DNA from: Pseudomonas sp. TTU2014-080ASC
GTDB lineage: Bacteria > Pseudomonadota > Gammaproteobacteria > Pseudomonadales > Pseudomonadaceae
Assembly (NCBI RefSeq): GCF_001446935.1
Contig: NZ_LKKK01000002.1
Coordinates: forward strand, 62,001 to 126,000
DNA length: 64,000 bases
Direction of reading: 5' to 3'
In this document: piece after piece, positions 28,208 to 37,932 of the stretch
Layout: every line of letters begins with the position of its first letter
How positions within the stretch are numbered: the first letter of the stretch is position 1
Notes under the pieces: model-generated
What the model saw: only the letters and a program-made list of their open reading frames with translations
Told to the model about the DNA's origin: nothing
Database searches by the model: none
Position numbers and translations under genes: made by a program

Positions 28208-29242
28208 TCAGGACAGCAGACTGACCACCGTGTAGCGACTGATGGTGGATTGTGCCACTACCGTCTGTGACAACGCAGCAAAATTGTTGCTGCGCAGCAG
28301 GCGGAATACCTCACCGGTAAATTCTCGGGCCCATTGCTGCTCATCCTGCCCGGTATTACGCGCAAGGAATGCCTGAACCTCACTCTGACGCTGACTGATC
28401 TGCTCACGCAGAGCACTGATGCGGTCCAGCGAGGTCACCACCTGATCAAGCACACGACGCAGATCGCGCGCACCTTCCAGCTGATTTGCCGCAGGCAGAC
28501 GCAGCAACTGTTCTTCTTCACTGTTAACCAGCCCGGACGTTGCCTGGGCCAACTTGCCTTCACCGCGCACCCGCAGCTCGTCTTTGATCGCCAGCCAGTC
28601 GTTTTCACGGGCGGTGAACTTCAGTTCGCCGCCCACATCCAGCTCTGCGCGTAGGCCTGCCGGGCTGAGACCGTTGTTAAAGCGACGCAGAATCTGCTGC
28701 TCACTCAGGCCTTCGTCCAGCACCACCGCCAATGGCTCATTGAGTTTGCGGCCAGCGGTAAACAGCAGGGTTTCTTTACCGGCTTGCTGTATCCGCTCAA
28801 TGGAGTCCAGCCCTTGCAGGCTGAAGCGGCTGCGCACCGGCTCATTCAGGGATAAGCGCAGGCGCGCATCCAGCGCCTGACCACTGCGCTGACTGCGCTC
28901 GGCGAGCAGCTCGCGCACCACCTGCATTTCCGCTTCCAGCTCTTCGCGGGCGGCCGGGCTGGAGTGGGCATTGCCCAGATCACGGCTCAGGCGCAACTTA
29001 AGCTGCCCCAGGCGCATTTCCAGCTCGCTGAGGTAGCCGTCTGCACTCTGCATGGAGGTCAGCTGCTGATTCAGTTGCAGGCTGAAGGAGGCGTTCTGGC
29101 GGTTGTTATACGGCTGCACCAAGGGCGTGCTAACCGGCTCGGCGCGAACGCTGCGCTGGATGCCGCCCTGAGCCACTGAGGCGCGCCGGGGTTGAGCGTC
29201 AATGGCGCTCGTAGCCGGCAGCTGCTTATCGACCTTAATCAC
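28208..29242 (-). CDS. LafW-like putative hook-associated protein
   Basis: This 344-residue protein has no signal peptide. It is glutamine- and leucine-rich with long helical stretches at both ends (about 50-110 and 255-330) and a central beta-rich part (about 140-230, with GLDSIERIQQAGKETLLF). Helical ends around a beta core recall axial flagellar proteins. It lies 12 bp after flgL on the same strand, the place where the E. coli Flag-2 locus carries lafW, annotated as a putative hook-associated protein. The identification rests on position and architecture, not on a recognised domain. Confidence 0.5.
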   Translation of the reverse strand: MIKVDKQLPATSAIDAQPRRASVAQGGIQRSVRAEPVSTPLVQPYNNRQNASFSLQLNQQLTSMQSADGYLSELEMRLGQLKLRLSRDLGNAHSSPAAREELEAEMQVVRELLAERSQRSGQALDARLRLSLNEPVRSRFSLQGLDSIERIQQAGKETLLFTAGRKLNEPLAVVLDEGLSEQQILRRFNNGLSPAGLRAELDVGGELKFTARENDWLAIKDELRVRGEGKLAQATSGLVNSEEEQLLRLPAANQLEGARDLRRVLDQVVTSLDRISALREQISQRQSEVQAFLARNTGQDEQQWAREFTGEVFRLLRSNNFAALSQTVVAQSTISRYTVVSLLS

Positions 29243-29254
29243 CTTGTGCGTTCC

Positions 29255-30172
29255 TTACAGCAGGTTGAACAGCGACATGTCGTTGATCTTCAGGTAGGTC
29301 TTTTGCGTCGCACTCAGGGCCAGCTGATAGTTGTTGAGGTCGATCGTAGCCGCGGCGTAATCCAGCTCGGACAATTCGCCGGCGATTTTCTGGTTAACCA
29401 GTGATACATCCTCATTGCTTTCCTTGAGCAAAGACAATGCGTTCTGGCGTCCACCCAATTCGGTAATGGTGCCGGCAAGGCGGCCATGGCCGGCGTCCAG
29501 CTCATCGATCATGTCAGACAGGCGCTGTTGCAAGACCGGATCAGACGACTGAATGCCCGGTGTTCTCATGGTCGCAATCAGTTCGTGGAGCTGATTGAGA
29601 ATATCGGCATTGTTGCCATAGATCGCCCTGATCGTGACGTTTTCTTCGACCAGTACACCATTGGCCACCGCTGCCTGCCGGGGCTTGTCATTACCGGTCA
29701 TGCTGTAGGTCTGTGTGGCGTCATCATAAGTGATCGCCGGCGTGTCACTGAGCGTGCCGGAGAACAGATAACGGCCTTCTTCATCTCGGGCATTGGCAAA
29801 GCTGAAGATGGTGCTCTCCAGAACACTCAACTCACCTGCGATGGAGGCCAGATCTTCACCGGTGTTGGAGCCGTTGGATGCCCACAACAACAGGTCACGC
29901 ACGCTGAGCATAGCGTCGGAGGTGGAGTTCAGGTTGATCTCTTGTGTCGACAGGCTGCCGGAGACGTTAGCGATGTTTTTGTTGTACTGCTCAAGAGCCG
30001 ACTGCTCACGCTCCACGCGCAAGATACGCACGCTGGCAATCGGATCATCCGAAGGCACCATGATGCGTTGACCTGTAGCCATCTGCTGCATGAGTTTGCC
30101 CAGCTCGGCTGAATTGGTATTCATCGAGTTGTGCATCATCGCTGTGATCTGCGCGTTGGTTATCCGCATCAT
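29255..30172 (-). CDS. lfgL: Lateral flagellar hook-filament junction protein FlgL
   Basis: This 305-residue HAP3 protein carries the flagellin-like N-terminus (MMRITNAQITAMMHNSMNTN, then LGKLMQQMATGQRIMVPSDDP) and a C-terminal helical zone ending TQKTYLKINDMSLFNLL. It joins FlgK to the filament. It lies between flgK and the LafW-like gene in the long minus-strand structural operon. Confidence 0.93.
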   Translation of the reverse strand: MMRITNAQITAMMHNSMNTNSAELGKLMQQMATGQRIMVPSDDPIASVRILRVEREQSALEQYNKNIANVSGSLSTQEINLNSTSDAMLSVRDLLLWASNGSNTGEDLASIAGELSVLESTIFSFANARDEEGRYLFSGTLSDTPAITYDDATQTYSMTGNDKPRQAAVANGVLVEENVTIRAIYGNNADILNQLHELIATMRTPGIQSSDPVLQQRLSDMIDELDAGHGRLAGTITELGGRQNALSLLKESNEDVSLVNQKIAGELSELDYAAATIDLNNYQLALSATQKTYLKINDMSLFNLL

Positions 30173-30198
30173 GAGTCGTATCTCGGTGGTGGCGCGCG

Positions 30199-31566
30199 TC
30201 AGAACGCGGCCAGCATGTCTTCAAAAAGTTGGTTGGCGGTGGTGATGACTTTCATGTTGGCCTGATAGGCCTGCTGATAGGTCATCAGGTTGACCGCTTC
30301 TTCATCCAGATTCACCGCGCTGACGCTGTCGCGCTGGGCCTGTGCCTGCTGGGTCACAGTGGTCGCAGACTTGAGATCAGCCTGGTTCTGGCGGCTGTCA
30401 CTGGCTACGCGGCCAAGCAAACCAGCGTAGGCATCGTTGAGGCTAACCTGGCTGCCATTCAGGGTGATGGTGCGGTTCTTCAGCGCCAGCAGATTAAGCA
30501 GCACTTCGTTGTTGCCGGCTTCACCCGGCATAGACGAGAACGCCAGTTGTTCCGGTGTCAGTGCTTCGATGGAAAGCATCGCGGTGGTGCTGCTGGAGTC
30601 GTAACGCAGCAGCGCTTGTCCGCTGTTGCCGGTCAGGTCAAAACCGCCGGCCAGGGTGGCATTAAACATCTGCTCCAAGCCCGCGGCCATCGTATGCAGG
30701 GCCTGCTGATTAGGGCGCAGGCTCTGGTATTCAACGTCATACAGGCCGCCGAAAGCTCCGCTGAAGCTGTCCATGCGCACCTTGAAGCTGGTACCGGCAA
30801 ACGTCAGGCTGATTTCCTGCTCACCGGACGCGGTCGGTGATACCGCCAGTTGACCGGAAGTCGGGCCGGCGACCAGAGGCTGACCATTGGCCATGGCGAC
30901 AGTCAGCGAGCCGTCCGGGGTTTCATTAACGCGGACTTTGACGAACTGGCTCAGTTCGCCGATCAGGCTTTCGCGATGATCGCGCAGAGCAGTGGTATCG
31001 CCTTTGACCGACTCGGTCTCAACAATTTTCTTGTTGAGCATGGCGATGTTTTCGGTCAGGCCGTTAACCTGCGTGGCCATCGCCACACGCTGCTCTTGCA
31101 GAGCTTTGATCTGCCCGTCGATGTTGCCGTTGAGCACGTTGAAGCGCTGAGCGAGGTTACCCGCTTCGCTGATGACCTGTTGGCGCAGGGCAATCGAGTT
31201 GGGCGTCGCACTGGCTTCGCTGAGGGCAGAGAACAACTGATCCAGACCAATGCTGATGCTGGAGCCATCTCCGGCCATCAGGGTTTCCAGCGCGGTCAGG
31301 TACTGTTGGGCAGTGCTGTAGTACTCACTTTCAGTGGTCGCACGCCAGAGCTGCTGGCTATGGAATTCGTTGGTCATGCGGCGGATGCTGATGACTTCCA
31401 CACCGCCACCCACACTCAGTCCGCCCTGCCCGGAAAGGGACGCAGTCAGGGTTTGCAGACGGCTGAAGCCCGGTGTGTTGACGTTGGCAATGTTCTGCCC
31501 AGTGCTGGACAGCGCCACCTGGTTGGCTCGCACACCGCTATAGGCGATCTGACTGAGGATGCTCAC
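30199..31566 (-). CDS. lfgK: Lateral flagellar hook-filament junction protein FlgK
   Basis: This 455-residue HAP1 protein starts MSILSQIAYSGVRANQVALS with the rod/hook-family motif GQNIANVNTPGFSR and ends with the conserved NLDEEAVNLMTYQQAYQAN segment. At 455 residues it is shorter than typical polar FlgK proteins, consistent with a reduced surface domain. It is followed by flgL. Confidence 0.94.
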   Translation of the reverse strand: MSILSQIAYSGVRANQVALSSTGQNIANVNTPGFSRLQTLTASLSGQGGLSVGGGVEVISIRRMTNEFHSQQLWRATTESEYYSTAQQYLTALETLMAGDGSSISIGLDQLFSALSEASATPNSIALRQQVISEAGNLAQRFNVLNGNIDGQIKALQEQRVAMATQVNGLTENIAMLNKKIVETESVKGDTTALRDHRESLIGELSQFVKVRVNETPDGSLTVAMANGQPLVAGPTSGQLAVSPTASGEQEISLTFAGTSFKVRMDSFSGAFGGLYDVEYQSLRPNQQALHTMAAGLEQMFNATLAGGFDLTGNSGQALLRYDSSSTTAMLSIEALTPEQLAFSSMPGEAGNNEVLLNLLALKNRTITLNGSQVSLNDAYAGLLGRVASDSRQNQADLKSATTVTQQAQAQRDSVSAVNLDEEAVNLMTYQQAYQANMKVITTANQLFEDMLAAF

Positions 31567-31577
31567 AACGGGATCTC

Positions 31578-32699
31578 CTAACGCTCAAGCCGAACCGGCT
31601 GAGCAAACGCTGGCAGGCGTGCAGCAACATCGCCCTCAGCAGGTAATTCATGGGTTACTGAATTCAAGGCGACAGAATCGGCCGCAGAATTAAGCGCTGG
31701 TTGCGTCGGCGTATGCAATTGCTGACTGGCAACGCTGCTCAGCAGAACGCCGCTGTCTGCACTCAGGGCACTGGCCAGGCGCTGGCGGGTCTCGGCACGC
31801 TGTACCGCAGCCTGCTCGCGACTGGCAGTGTCGGTATCATTCAGAGCCGAGAGAATTTTGCGCGCGTAATCGCGGGTTTCCTGATAGGGAATACGCTCGA
31901 TCCAGGCATTCTGGCCAATAGCGTCGGTACGTGGATCACCGTGCGCGCCGATCCATTCATCCACCTTACCGGGTCCTGCGTTGTAGGCCGCCAGCGCCAG
32001 CGCGGGGTTGCCGTCGTAGCGCTCAAGCATGCGTTGCAGGTAGGCCGAGCCCAGTTTCATGTTGTAGTCAGCATCACTGACCAAACGCTGCTGATCGAAC
32101 TCCATACCCAGTTCGGTAGCCATATCCCGAGCGGTGCCGGGCATCAGCTGCATCAGGCCAAGTGCGCCCTTAGGCGAGACGGCATCAATGCGGCCGCCGG
32201 ACTCCTGATTAATCACCCGCTGCACCAGCGATTTGAAATTAACCGGCTCATTGGCGGCCTGAGCAGCAGGCCAGGGCGACTCGCTGCGGCTGCGCGTCCA
32301 GGTACTGCGCAATGGTTCCTGCAGGCTGCTCGCGGTACGCGCCGGCAGCTCAGCCTCTCGGGCAGCAAGGGCTGCAGCTTCAAGCTCGGCGAGGGAACCT
32401 CCACCTGTGGATAACTGCTGCACGAGCATGTCGGCAATGCCGGTCTGCTTGCGCTTGGCCATGGTATCGGCCAACGCCTGGTCGTAGAAGTCACGCATGC
32501 TGTCCAGCTCACGGCTGCGCATGGGATTGCCTTCACTGAGCACATCGCTGGCTTTACGCATCTGCTTGAGGATCTGTTGCAGGAACAACGCCTCAAACTG
32601 CTCGGCGGCCAGTTGCAGTTTCTGCTCACGGGCCCGACCAATGCTTTCTGCGCCAGCGCGGTGCGTGTTCAGGTGTTGGGTCAGGGAAACAATGCTCAT
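31578..32699 (-). CDS. lfgJ: Flagellar rod-cap protein FlgJ fused to a lytic transglycosylase (SLT) domain
   Basis: This 373-residue protein has a rod-binding N-terminus (residues 30-95, AAEQFEALFLQQILKQMRKA and then FYDQALADTMAKRKQTG), a linker, and a C-terminal transglycosylase domain from about 153 (LVQRVINQESGGRIDAVS, GALGLMQLMPGTA, LALAAYNAGPGKVDEWI) with catalytic Glu166. It caps the growing rod and opens the peptidoglycan. The catalytic domain is SLT/GH23 type, whereas typical gammaproteobacterial FlgJ carries a GH73 glucosaminidase domain and E. coli Flag-2 LfgJ is short and lacks one. A 110-residue tail of unknown role follows. Confidence 0.9.
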   Translation of the reverse strand: MSIVSLTQHLNTHRAGAESIGRAREQKLQLAAEQFEALFLQQILKQMRKASDVLSEGNPMRSRELDSMRDFYDQALADTMAKRKQTGIADMLVQQLSTGGGSLAELEAAALAAREAELPARTASSLQEPLRSTWTRSRSESPWPAAQAANEPVNFKSLVQRVINQESGGRIDAVSPKGALGLMQLMPGTARDMATELGMEFDQQRLVSDADYNMKLGSAYLQRMLERYDGNPALALAAYNAGPGKVDEWIGAHGDPRTDAIGQNAWIERIPYQETRDYARKILSALNDTDTASREQAAVQRAETRQRLASALSADSGVLLSSVASQQLHTPTQPALNSAADSVALNSVTHELPAEGDVAARLPAFAQPVRLER

Positions 32700-32701
32700 G
32701 C

Positions 32702-33796
32702 TCAGATCACTATCAGTTCAGCGTTAAGGGCACCGGCACGCTCCAGCGCTTGCAGAATGCTCATCACATCATCCGGGGTCGCACCAAGGCTGTTGACCGT
32801 GTTGATGATGCTGTCCAGGCTCGCGCCTTCCGGCCAGCGGAACATGGCGTTGCGGTCCTGACTGACCTCCAGATCAGAGCGTGGCACCACCGCAGTCTGG
32901 CCTTGAGAGAACGCGTTGGGCTGGCTGACCTGCGGGTTTTCGCTGATGGTCACAGTCAGGTTGCCATGGCTGACGGCAGCGGCCTTAACCCGCACGCCTT
33001 CACCCACCACAACCGTGCCGGTACGGCTGTTGAACACCACCTTCGGGCGCTCGCGGCCTTCGGCTACTTCCAGCCCTTCGAGCATGGCCATAAAGCTGAT
33101 GCGCTGGGTGCTGGTGAGCGGTGCCCGCACGGAAATCTTGGTCGCGTTCAGAGCGGTTGCGGTACCCATGCCGAAGCGCTGATTAACCGCTTCCACCACA
33201 CGGGTGGCGGTCTGGAAGCTGGGCTCACGCAGGTTGAGCATGACATCCGGGCGCTCGCTGAAATCGCTGGGAATCATCCGCTCAACAGTGGCGCCATTTG
33301 GAATCCGCCCGCTATTGGCCGAGTTGATCGCCACACTGGAGCCGCTGGCACCGCTGGCGTTCAGGCCACCCACCACAATCGCGCCCTGGGCCAGTGCGTA
33401 AATCTCGCCGTCGACACCATGCAGCGGCGTCATCATCAATTGGCCACCGCGCAGGCTCTTGGCATCGCCCAGCGAAGCTACGGTCACATCCACGCTCTGG
33501 CCGGGACTGTAGGAGGGCGGAATATCAGCGGTGACGCTCACCGCTGCGACGTTTTTCAGCTTGGGATCGACGTTGTCCGGCAGGTTGATACCGAACTGTT
33601 TGATCATGTTGGCCACGGACTGGCTGGTGAACTTCACCTGGTTCTTATCACCGGTGCCATCCAGACCCACCACCAGACCATAACCGACCAGTTGGTTGCC
33701 GCGAATGCCTTCCACATCCACCAGATCCATCAGCGGCACGGCCATGGCTGTCAGCGGGCAGCTCAGCACACAGGCGAGAATAAAGCGTTGAAACAT
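32702..33796 (-). CDS. lfgI: Flagellar P-ring protein FlgI
   Basis: This 364-residue periplasmic protein has a signal peptide (ending TAMA-VPLMD) and the highly conserved [29 protein letters not shown] region split over the mature N-terminus. It forms the periplasmic ring around the rod. It is the full family length and lies between flgH and flgJ. Confidence 0.96.
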   Translation of the reverse strand: MFQRFILACVLSCPLTAMAVPLMDLVDVEGIRGNQLVGYGLVVGLDGTGDKNQVKFTSQSVANMIKQFGINLPDNVDPKLKNVAAVSVTADIPPSYSPGQSVDVTVASLGDAKSLRGGQLMMTPLHGVDGEIYALAQGAIVVGGLNASGASGSSVAINSANSGRIPNGATVERMIPSDFSERPDVMLNLREPSFQTATRVVEAVNQRFGMGTATALNATKISVRAPLTSTQRISFMAMLEGLEVAEGRERPKVVFNSRTGTVVVGEGVRVKAAAVSHGNLTVTISENPQVSQPNAFSQGQTAVVPRSDLEVSQDRNAMFRWPEGASLDSIINTVNSLGATPDDVMSILQALERAGALNAELIVI

Positions 33797-33806
33797 GGCG
33801 GGCCTC

Positions 33807-34475
33807 TTACAGGGGGAACAGCGGGCTGGTGAAGAAGCGGCTCAGCCAGCCTGCGCTGTTGCTGTCGTTGAGCACACCACGACCGGCATAGGAAATACGC
33901 GCGTTGGCGACGTTCTGCGAGGAGATGCGGTTGCCGCGACTGATGTCATCCATACGCACCAGACCTTCCAGGCGGATGAATTCATCGCCCTGATTCAGGC
34001 GCAGGGCTTTCTCGCCGCGAATCAGTAGCGTGCCGTTGGGCAACACCTGGTGCACGGTGACGGCAATGGCACCGCGCAAGGTATTTTGCTGCGAGCTTTT
34101 CGCCGAGCCGTTGAAGTCCCGCTCCGCCTCAGCCTGGGTGTTGAGCTGATCAAACTGCTTGTCCAGCACCGTTGGAATACCGATGCCAATGCTGGAGCTC
34201 TTGCCATAGCTGGTGCCTGCGCTCTTGCTCGACTGGGTGGACTCGTCCAGCACCACAGTGAGAATGTCGCCAACCCGTACGGCGCGTTTATCGCTGATCA
34301 GCGAGCCTGCATAACCGCTGCGGAACAAACCGCCGCTGACAGTAGGCGGCTGGCTGTAATCCAACTCCAGCGGCTCGTAGCGGCTGGAGTCTTCGTCGGG
34401 CAGCATCTCGTTGAAGCTGGCGCAACCGCTTAGCAGCACCAGCATGGACACACCGGACAGAGTCAGACGGCTCAT
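33807..34475 (-). CDS. lfgH: Flagellar L-ring lipoprotein FlgH
   Basis: This 222-residue protein has a lipoprotein signal with lipobox LLSGC (Cys18) and FlgH motifs [19 protein letters not shown], then [22 protein letters not shown] and [16 protein letters not shown]. It forms the outer-membrane ring. It lies just after flgG in the operon. Confidence 0.96.
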   Translation of the reverse strand: MSRLTLSGVSMLVLLSGCASFNEMLPDEDSSRYEPLELDYSQPPTVSGGLFRSGYAGSLISDKRAVRVGDILTVVLDESTQSSKSAGTSYGKSSSIGIGIPTVLDKQFDQLNTQAEAERDFNGSAKSSQQNTLRGAIAVTVHQVLPNGTLLIRGEKALRLNQGDEFIRLEGLVRMDDISRGNRISSQNVANARISYAGRGVLNDSNSAGWLSRFFTSPLFPL

Positions 34476-34479
34476 TCAA

Positions 34480-35265
34480 TTACACCGTCTGGTTGAGGAA
34501 CTGCTGCATGCCGGATGCTGCATCCAGCACTTTGGCGTTGGCTTCATAGGCACGCTGGATGGAGATCATGTTGACCATGGCCTCAACCACTTCGACGTTG
34601 GAGCCTTCCAGTACACCCTGCTTGATCTGACCGAGGCCATCTTCGCCCGGCACACCTTCAACCGGCTCACCGCTGGCGACGGTTTCGCGGTACAGGTTGC
34701 CGCCCAGCGCTTCCAGCCCGGTCGGATTGGTGAAGTTGACCAGCATGATCTGGCCCAGCTCTGTCGGCAGGGTATCGCCCGGCAGAACAGCCGTAACGAT
34801 GCCATCCGCACCGACGGTGAAGCGGCTGCTGCCAGCCGGCACTTCAATGCCCGGCACCAGCGGCAGGCCCTGAGTGTTAACCAACATGCCTTCGTTGTTC
34901 AGCTGCAACTGGCCGTTCTCGGTGTAATAGATATCGCCGTTAGGCGCTTCAACCTGAAAGAAGCCGCTGCCAACAATCGCCAGGTCCATCGGCTGACCGG
35001 TGGGCTCGATGTTGCCTTCGGTGAAGACTTTCTGCGTACCGGCAACCCGCACACCGCTGCCCAACTGAATGCCAGACGGCACGGTGTTGATCTGATCAGC
35101 CTGCGCGCCCGGCTGCTTTTCAATCGCGTAGAACAGATCTTCAAAGACCACGCGGTCGCTCTTGAAGCCTTTGGTGTTGACGTTGGCCAGGTTGTTGGCC
35201 ACCGCACCCATGGCTTTGTCCTGAGCGGCCAGACCGGTCTTACTGACCCACAATGCTGAACTCAT
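34480..35265 (-). CDS. lfgG: Flagellar distal rod protein FlgG
   Basis: This 261-residue protein has the axial-protein N-terminus SALWVSKTGLAAQDKAM, then VANNLANVNTKGFKSDRV, and a C-terminus LEGSNVEVVEAMVNMISIQR, then ANAKVLDAASGM. It builds the distal rod between FlgF and the hook. It sits 4 bp upstream of flgH. Confidence 0.96.
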   Translation of the reverse strand: MSSALWVSKTGLAAQDKAMGAVANNLANVNTKGFKSDRVVFEDLFYAIEKQPGAQADQINTVPSGIQLGSGVRVAGTQKVFTEGNIEPTGQPMDLAIVGSGFFQVEAPNGDIYYTENGQLQLNNEGMLVNTQGLPLVPGIEVPAGSSRFTVGADGIVTAVLPGDTLPTELGQIMLVNFTNPTGLEALGGNLYRETVASGEPVEGVPGEDGLGQIKQGVLEGSNVEVVEAMVNMISIQRAYEANAKVLDAASGMQQFLNQTV

Positions 35266-35286
35266 GTATTTCTCCTGTCTGCCCGC

Positions 35287-36018
35287 TTAGCTGCCACGGA
35301 TCATGCGGTTGCCGGCTTCGGACAGATCCTCGGCCGCTTTCATCATTTTCACCTGGGTTTCAAACAGGCGGTTGAGGCTCATGGTGGCCATCAGCTGATC
35401 GATCGAGGAGACGTTACTCGACTCCAGATAACCGCTGACCAACACCGGGTTTTCTGCCTCTGCGGCTGGCTCGCCATCAATGGTGGTGAGCAGGCCGGCA
35501 GCATCCTTAGTGAGGTTGGCCGCAGGCACATCGACGATGCGGATGCGGTCCACTTCAGCCGTCAGGTAATCACCACGGGGCACCACTGAAACGGTGCCGT
35601 CGCGACCAATGCTCAGGTGGTCGTATTCCGGCAGCACAATAGGGCCACCTTCGCCCATCAGCGGGCGGCCATTGACGGTCAGGCGCAGCTGCGCATCCAC
35701 CTGCAGAGATCCGTGACGGGTGTAGCGCTCCTGCCCCCCTTCACCTTCAATCACCAGCAGGCCGCCGCCCTGAAGGGCAACATCCAGTTCACGCCCAGTG
35801 GCCATCAGCGCGCCAGGGGTCAGGTCGATGCCATTGTTACGGGCAACAGCCATATGCCGGCTGTCATAACCGTGACCTTCAACAGCAACGGTTTCGGCCT
35901 GTTCCATATCCGCACGGAAACCTGGTGTGTTGACGTTAGCCAGGTTGTTGGCACGCACAGTGAGCGAACTCATGGTGCGGCTCGCGGCGCTCATTGCGGT
36001 GTAACCCAAACGGTCCAT
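35287..36018 (-). CDS. lfgF: Flagellar proximal rod protein FlgF
   Basis: This 243-residue rod protein opens with MDRLGYTAMSAASRTMSS and TVRANNLANVNTPGFRADM and closes with LESSNVSSIDQLMATMSLNRLF split near the C-terminus. It is one of the four proximal rod components. It is located between flgE and flgG. Confidence 0.95.
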   Translation of the reverse strand: MDRLGYTAMSAASRTMSSLTVRANNLANVNTPGFRADMEQAETVAVEGHGYDSRHMAVARNNGIDLTPGALMATGRELDVALQGGGLLVIEGEGGQERYTRHGSLQVDAQLRLTVNGRPLMGEGGPIVLPEYDHLSIGRDGTVSVVPRGDYLTAEVDRIRIVDVPAANLTKDAAGLLTTIDGEPAAEAENPVLVSGYLESSNVSSIDQLMATMSLNRLFETQVKMMKAAEDLSEAGNRMIRGS

Positions 36019-36027
36019 AACTCAGCC

Positions 36028-37221
36028 TCAGATCGCGCCGAACAGGCTTTGGATCAATTCTTTGTTGGTGGTCAGCACGCGGGTGTTGGCCTGGTAATTA
36101 CGCTGGCCTTCCATCAGGCCCACCAGCTGCTCAGTCAGGTCGACGTTGGAGTTTTCCAACGCACCGCCGACCAACTCACCAAACGCACCAGCACCCGGAA
36201 TGCCCACCAGCACCTGACCGGACTCGGCAGTCTCCTGCCAAGCGGTGCCATCAACGCTGCGCAGTCCGCCTGGGTTGGCAAAGTTGGCCAACGCTACCTG
36301 GCCCTGCAACATGCGCTGACCATTGCTGTAGTTGGCGTAGACCATGCCGTCCTTCTCAACCGAGAGGCCAGTCTGCTCGCCGGCGGCATAGCCGGAAGCG
36401 CGGTTGCTGGTGACAACAAAGTCAGAACCGTATTGGCTGGAGTTGCTGTAGTTGACCGCCACGTTCATTGGGTCAACACCCACCAGGTTGAAGACCACAT
36501 TGACCGGGTTGGTCGGTGCGGCCAGAGCACCACCGGTGGTGAAACTGATCGGCTGCGGGCCGGTCGCCGGAGTCACATCGACGCCATCAGCAAAGTAATA
36601 GGCATTCCAGTTGTTCGGCGAGGTTTTGACGAAGTACTGGGTCAGGGTGTGTTCTTTACCCTGAGAGTCGAACACCTTGGTGGTGTAGGTGGAGTTGTAG
36701 GTATTGACGTCACTGGCATCAAACGGCAGAACCGGAGGCTGCTGATTGGAGTCCAGGTTCATGACGAAATCCAGGCTATCAGTCGCCTTGGCCGGCAGGT
36801 TGGCGCTTTGCAGCTGCATATCGCCCATCACCCCGACCAGCAGGTTGCCTGCCGCGTCTACGGTGTAACCTTGCAAGCGTTGACCAGCAGCGTTGACGAT
36901 CAGGTTGTCCTTGTTGGCATTGAACACACCGGCGCGGGTGTAGCTGACCTCACCGGACGGTGTGCGGGTGATGTAAAAACCGCTGCCGGCAATCGCCAGA
37001 TCCAGTGTGCGGCCGGTGGTCACCAGCGAGCCGTTTTGGCTGATGCTCTGAGTAGTCCCAAGCACTTCCACACCCATTGCCTGAGAGTCGGCATAGATGC
37101 TGCCGAATTCAGTACGGGAGGATTTAAAGCCCGTGGTGCCGGCGTTGGCGATGTTGTTACTGATGGTGTTGAGCTGTTCGTTGACGGCATTCAAACCGGT
37201 CAGGGCGACGTTAAAACTCAT
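36028..37221 (-). CDS. lfgE: Flagellar hook protein FlgE
   Basis: This 397-residue hook subunit has the N-terminal signature NVALTGLNAVNEQLNTISNN, then IANAGTTGFKSSRTEFG, and a C-terminus ALENSNVDLTEQLVGLMEGQ, then NYQANTRVLTTNKELIQSL. The central part is the variable surface domain. It follows flgD by about 33 bp. Confidence 0.96.
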   Translation of the reverse strand: MSFNVALTGLNAVNEQLNTISNNIANAGTTGFKSSRTEFGSIYADSQAMGVEVLGTTQSISQNGSLVTTGRTLDLAIAGSGFYITRTPSGEVSYTRAGVFNANKDNLIVNAAGQRLQGYTVDAAGNLLVGVMGDMQLQSANLPAKATDSLDFVMNLDSNQQPPVLPFDASDVNTYNSTYTTKVFDSQGKEHTLTQYFVKTSPNNWNAYYFADGVDVTPATGPQPISFTTGGALAAPTNPVNVVFNLVGVDPMNVAVNYSNSSQYGSDFVVTSNRASGYAAGEQTGLSVEKDGMVYANYSNGQRMLQGQVALANFANPGGLRSVDGTAWQETAESGQVLVGIPGAGAFGELVGGALENSNVDLTEQLVGLMEGQRNYQANTRVLTTNKELIQSLFGAI

Positions 37222-37254
37222 GGCATCAAAACCTTAAATAGACTGAAAACGGGA

Positions 37255-37932
37255 TCAGAGCAGGCCGGCGACAGGTGTCGGGCCAAACTCAGTAATGTTG
37301 TAGAAGGGCACCGAACCAATTCCGGCAATTTCCAGAACTGGGCCTTCAGTGCTGACGCGCACCTGTTTCACCTTCCCGGCAAGTTCGGCAGAAGGGTATT
37401 CGCCGCTGTCACTTTTCACCGCCAGCTTGTAGGCACCCGGCGTCAGGCCGAGCTGACCGGCATCCAGCTCAAAGCGCACCTTGCCCGGCTCCTGCGAACC
37501 CAGGCTGATTTCGTGGCTGACGCCGCGGCTGTCGGTCAGCACCAGCGACAAGGCACCGGCGGCGTGCTCCAGGTTGATAACACCCCGGACCGGCTCATCA
37601 GCCAGCTCAACGGCATCACTGGTGACGTTCACTTCCTGACCGACCAGGCCGGCCGCGGTAAGGGTTTGCAAGTTATCCAGCAGGACCAGATTGCTCTGAG
37701 TCATGCTGGCCATGTTCTCCAGACTCTTGACCTGACTCATGGCCGAGAACTGGTTGAGGAACTCGCTGCTGTCGACCGGATCAGTCGGGTCCTGATTCTT
37801 GATCTGAGCGACCATCAGGGTGATGAAGTTGTTCTCCATCTGCGCCGCATCGCTGACGTTAACGGCCTTTTTTACCGTCTCATCGACGCCATAAGCCGTG
37901 CTGCCCTGGGTATCGTTGTACACGCTGCTCAT
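37255..37932 (-). CDS. lfgD: Flagellar hook-cap protein FlgD
   Basis: This 225-residue hook assembly scaffold has an N-terminal NFITLMVAQIKNQDPTDPVD and SSEFLNQFSAMSQVKSLENM region, followed by the FlgD Ig-like and tudor-like domains (VNVTSDAVELADEPVRGVIN, and so on). Its start overlaps the flgC stop by one base. Confidence 0.95.
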   Translation of the reverse strand: MSSVYNDTQGSTAYGVDETVKKAVNVSDAAQMENNFITLMVAQIKNQDPTDPVDSSEFLNQFSAMSQVKSLENMASMTQSNLVLLDNLQTLTAAGLVGQEVNVTSDAVELADEPVRGVINLEHAAGALSLVLTDSRGVSHEISLGSQEPGKVRFELDAGQLGLTPGAYKLAVKSDSGEYPSAELAGKVKQVRVSTEGPVLEIAGIGSVPFYNITEFGPTPVAGLL

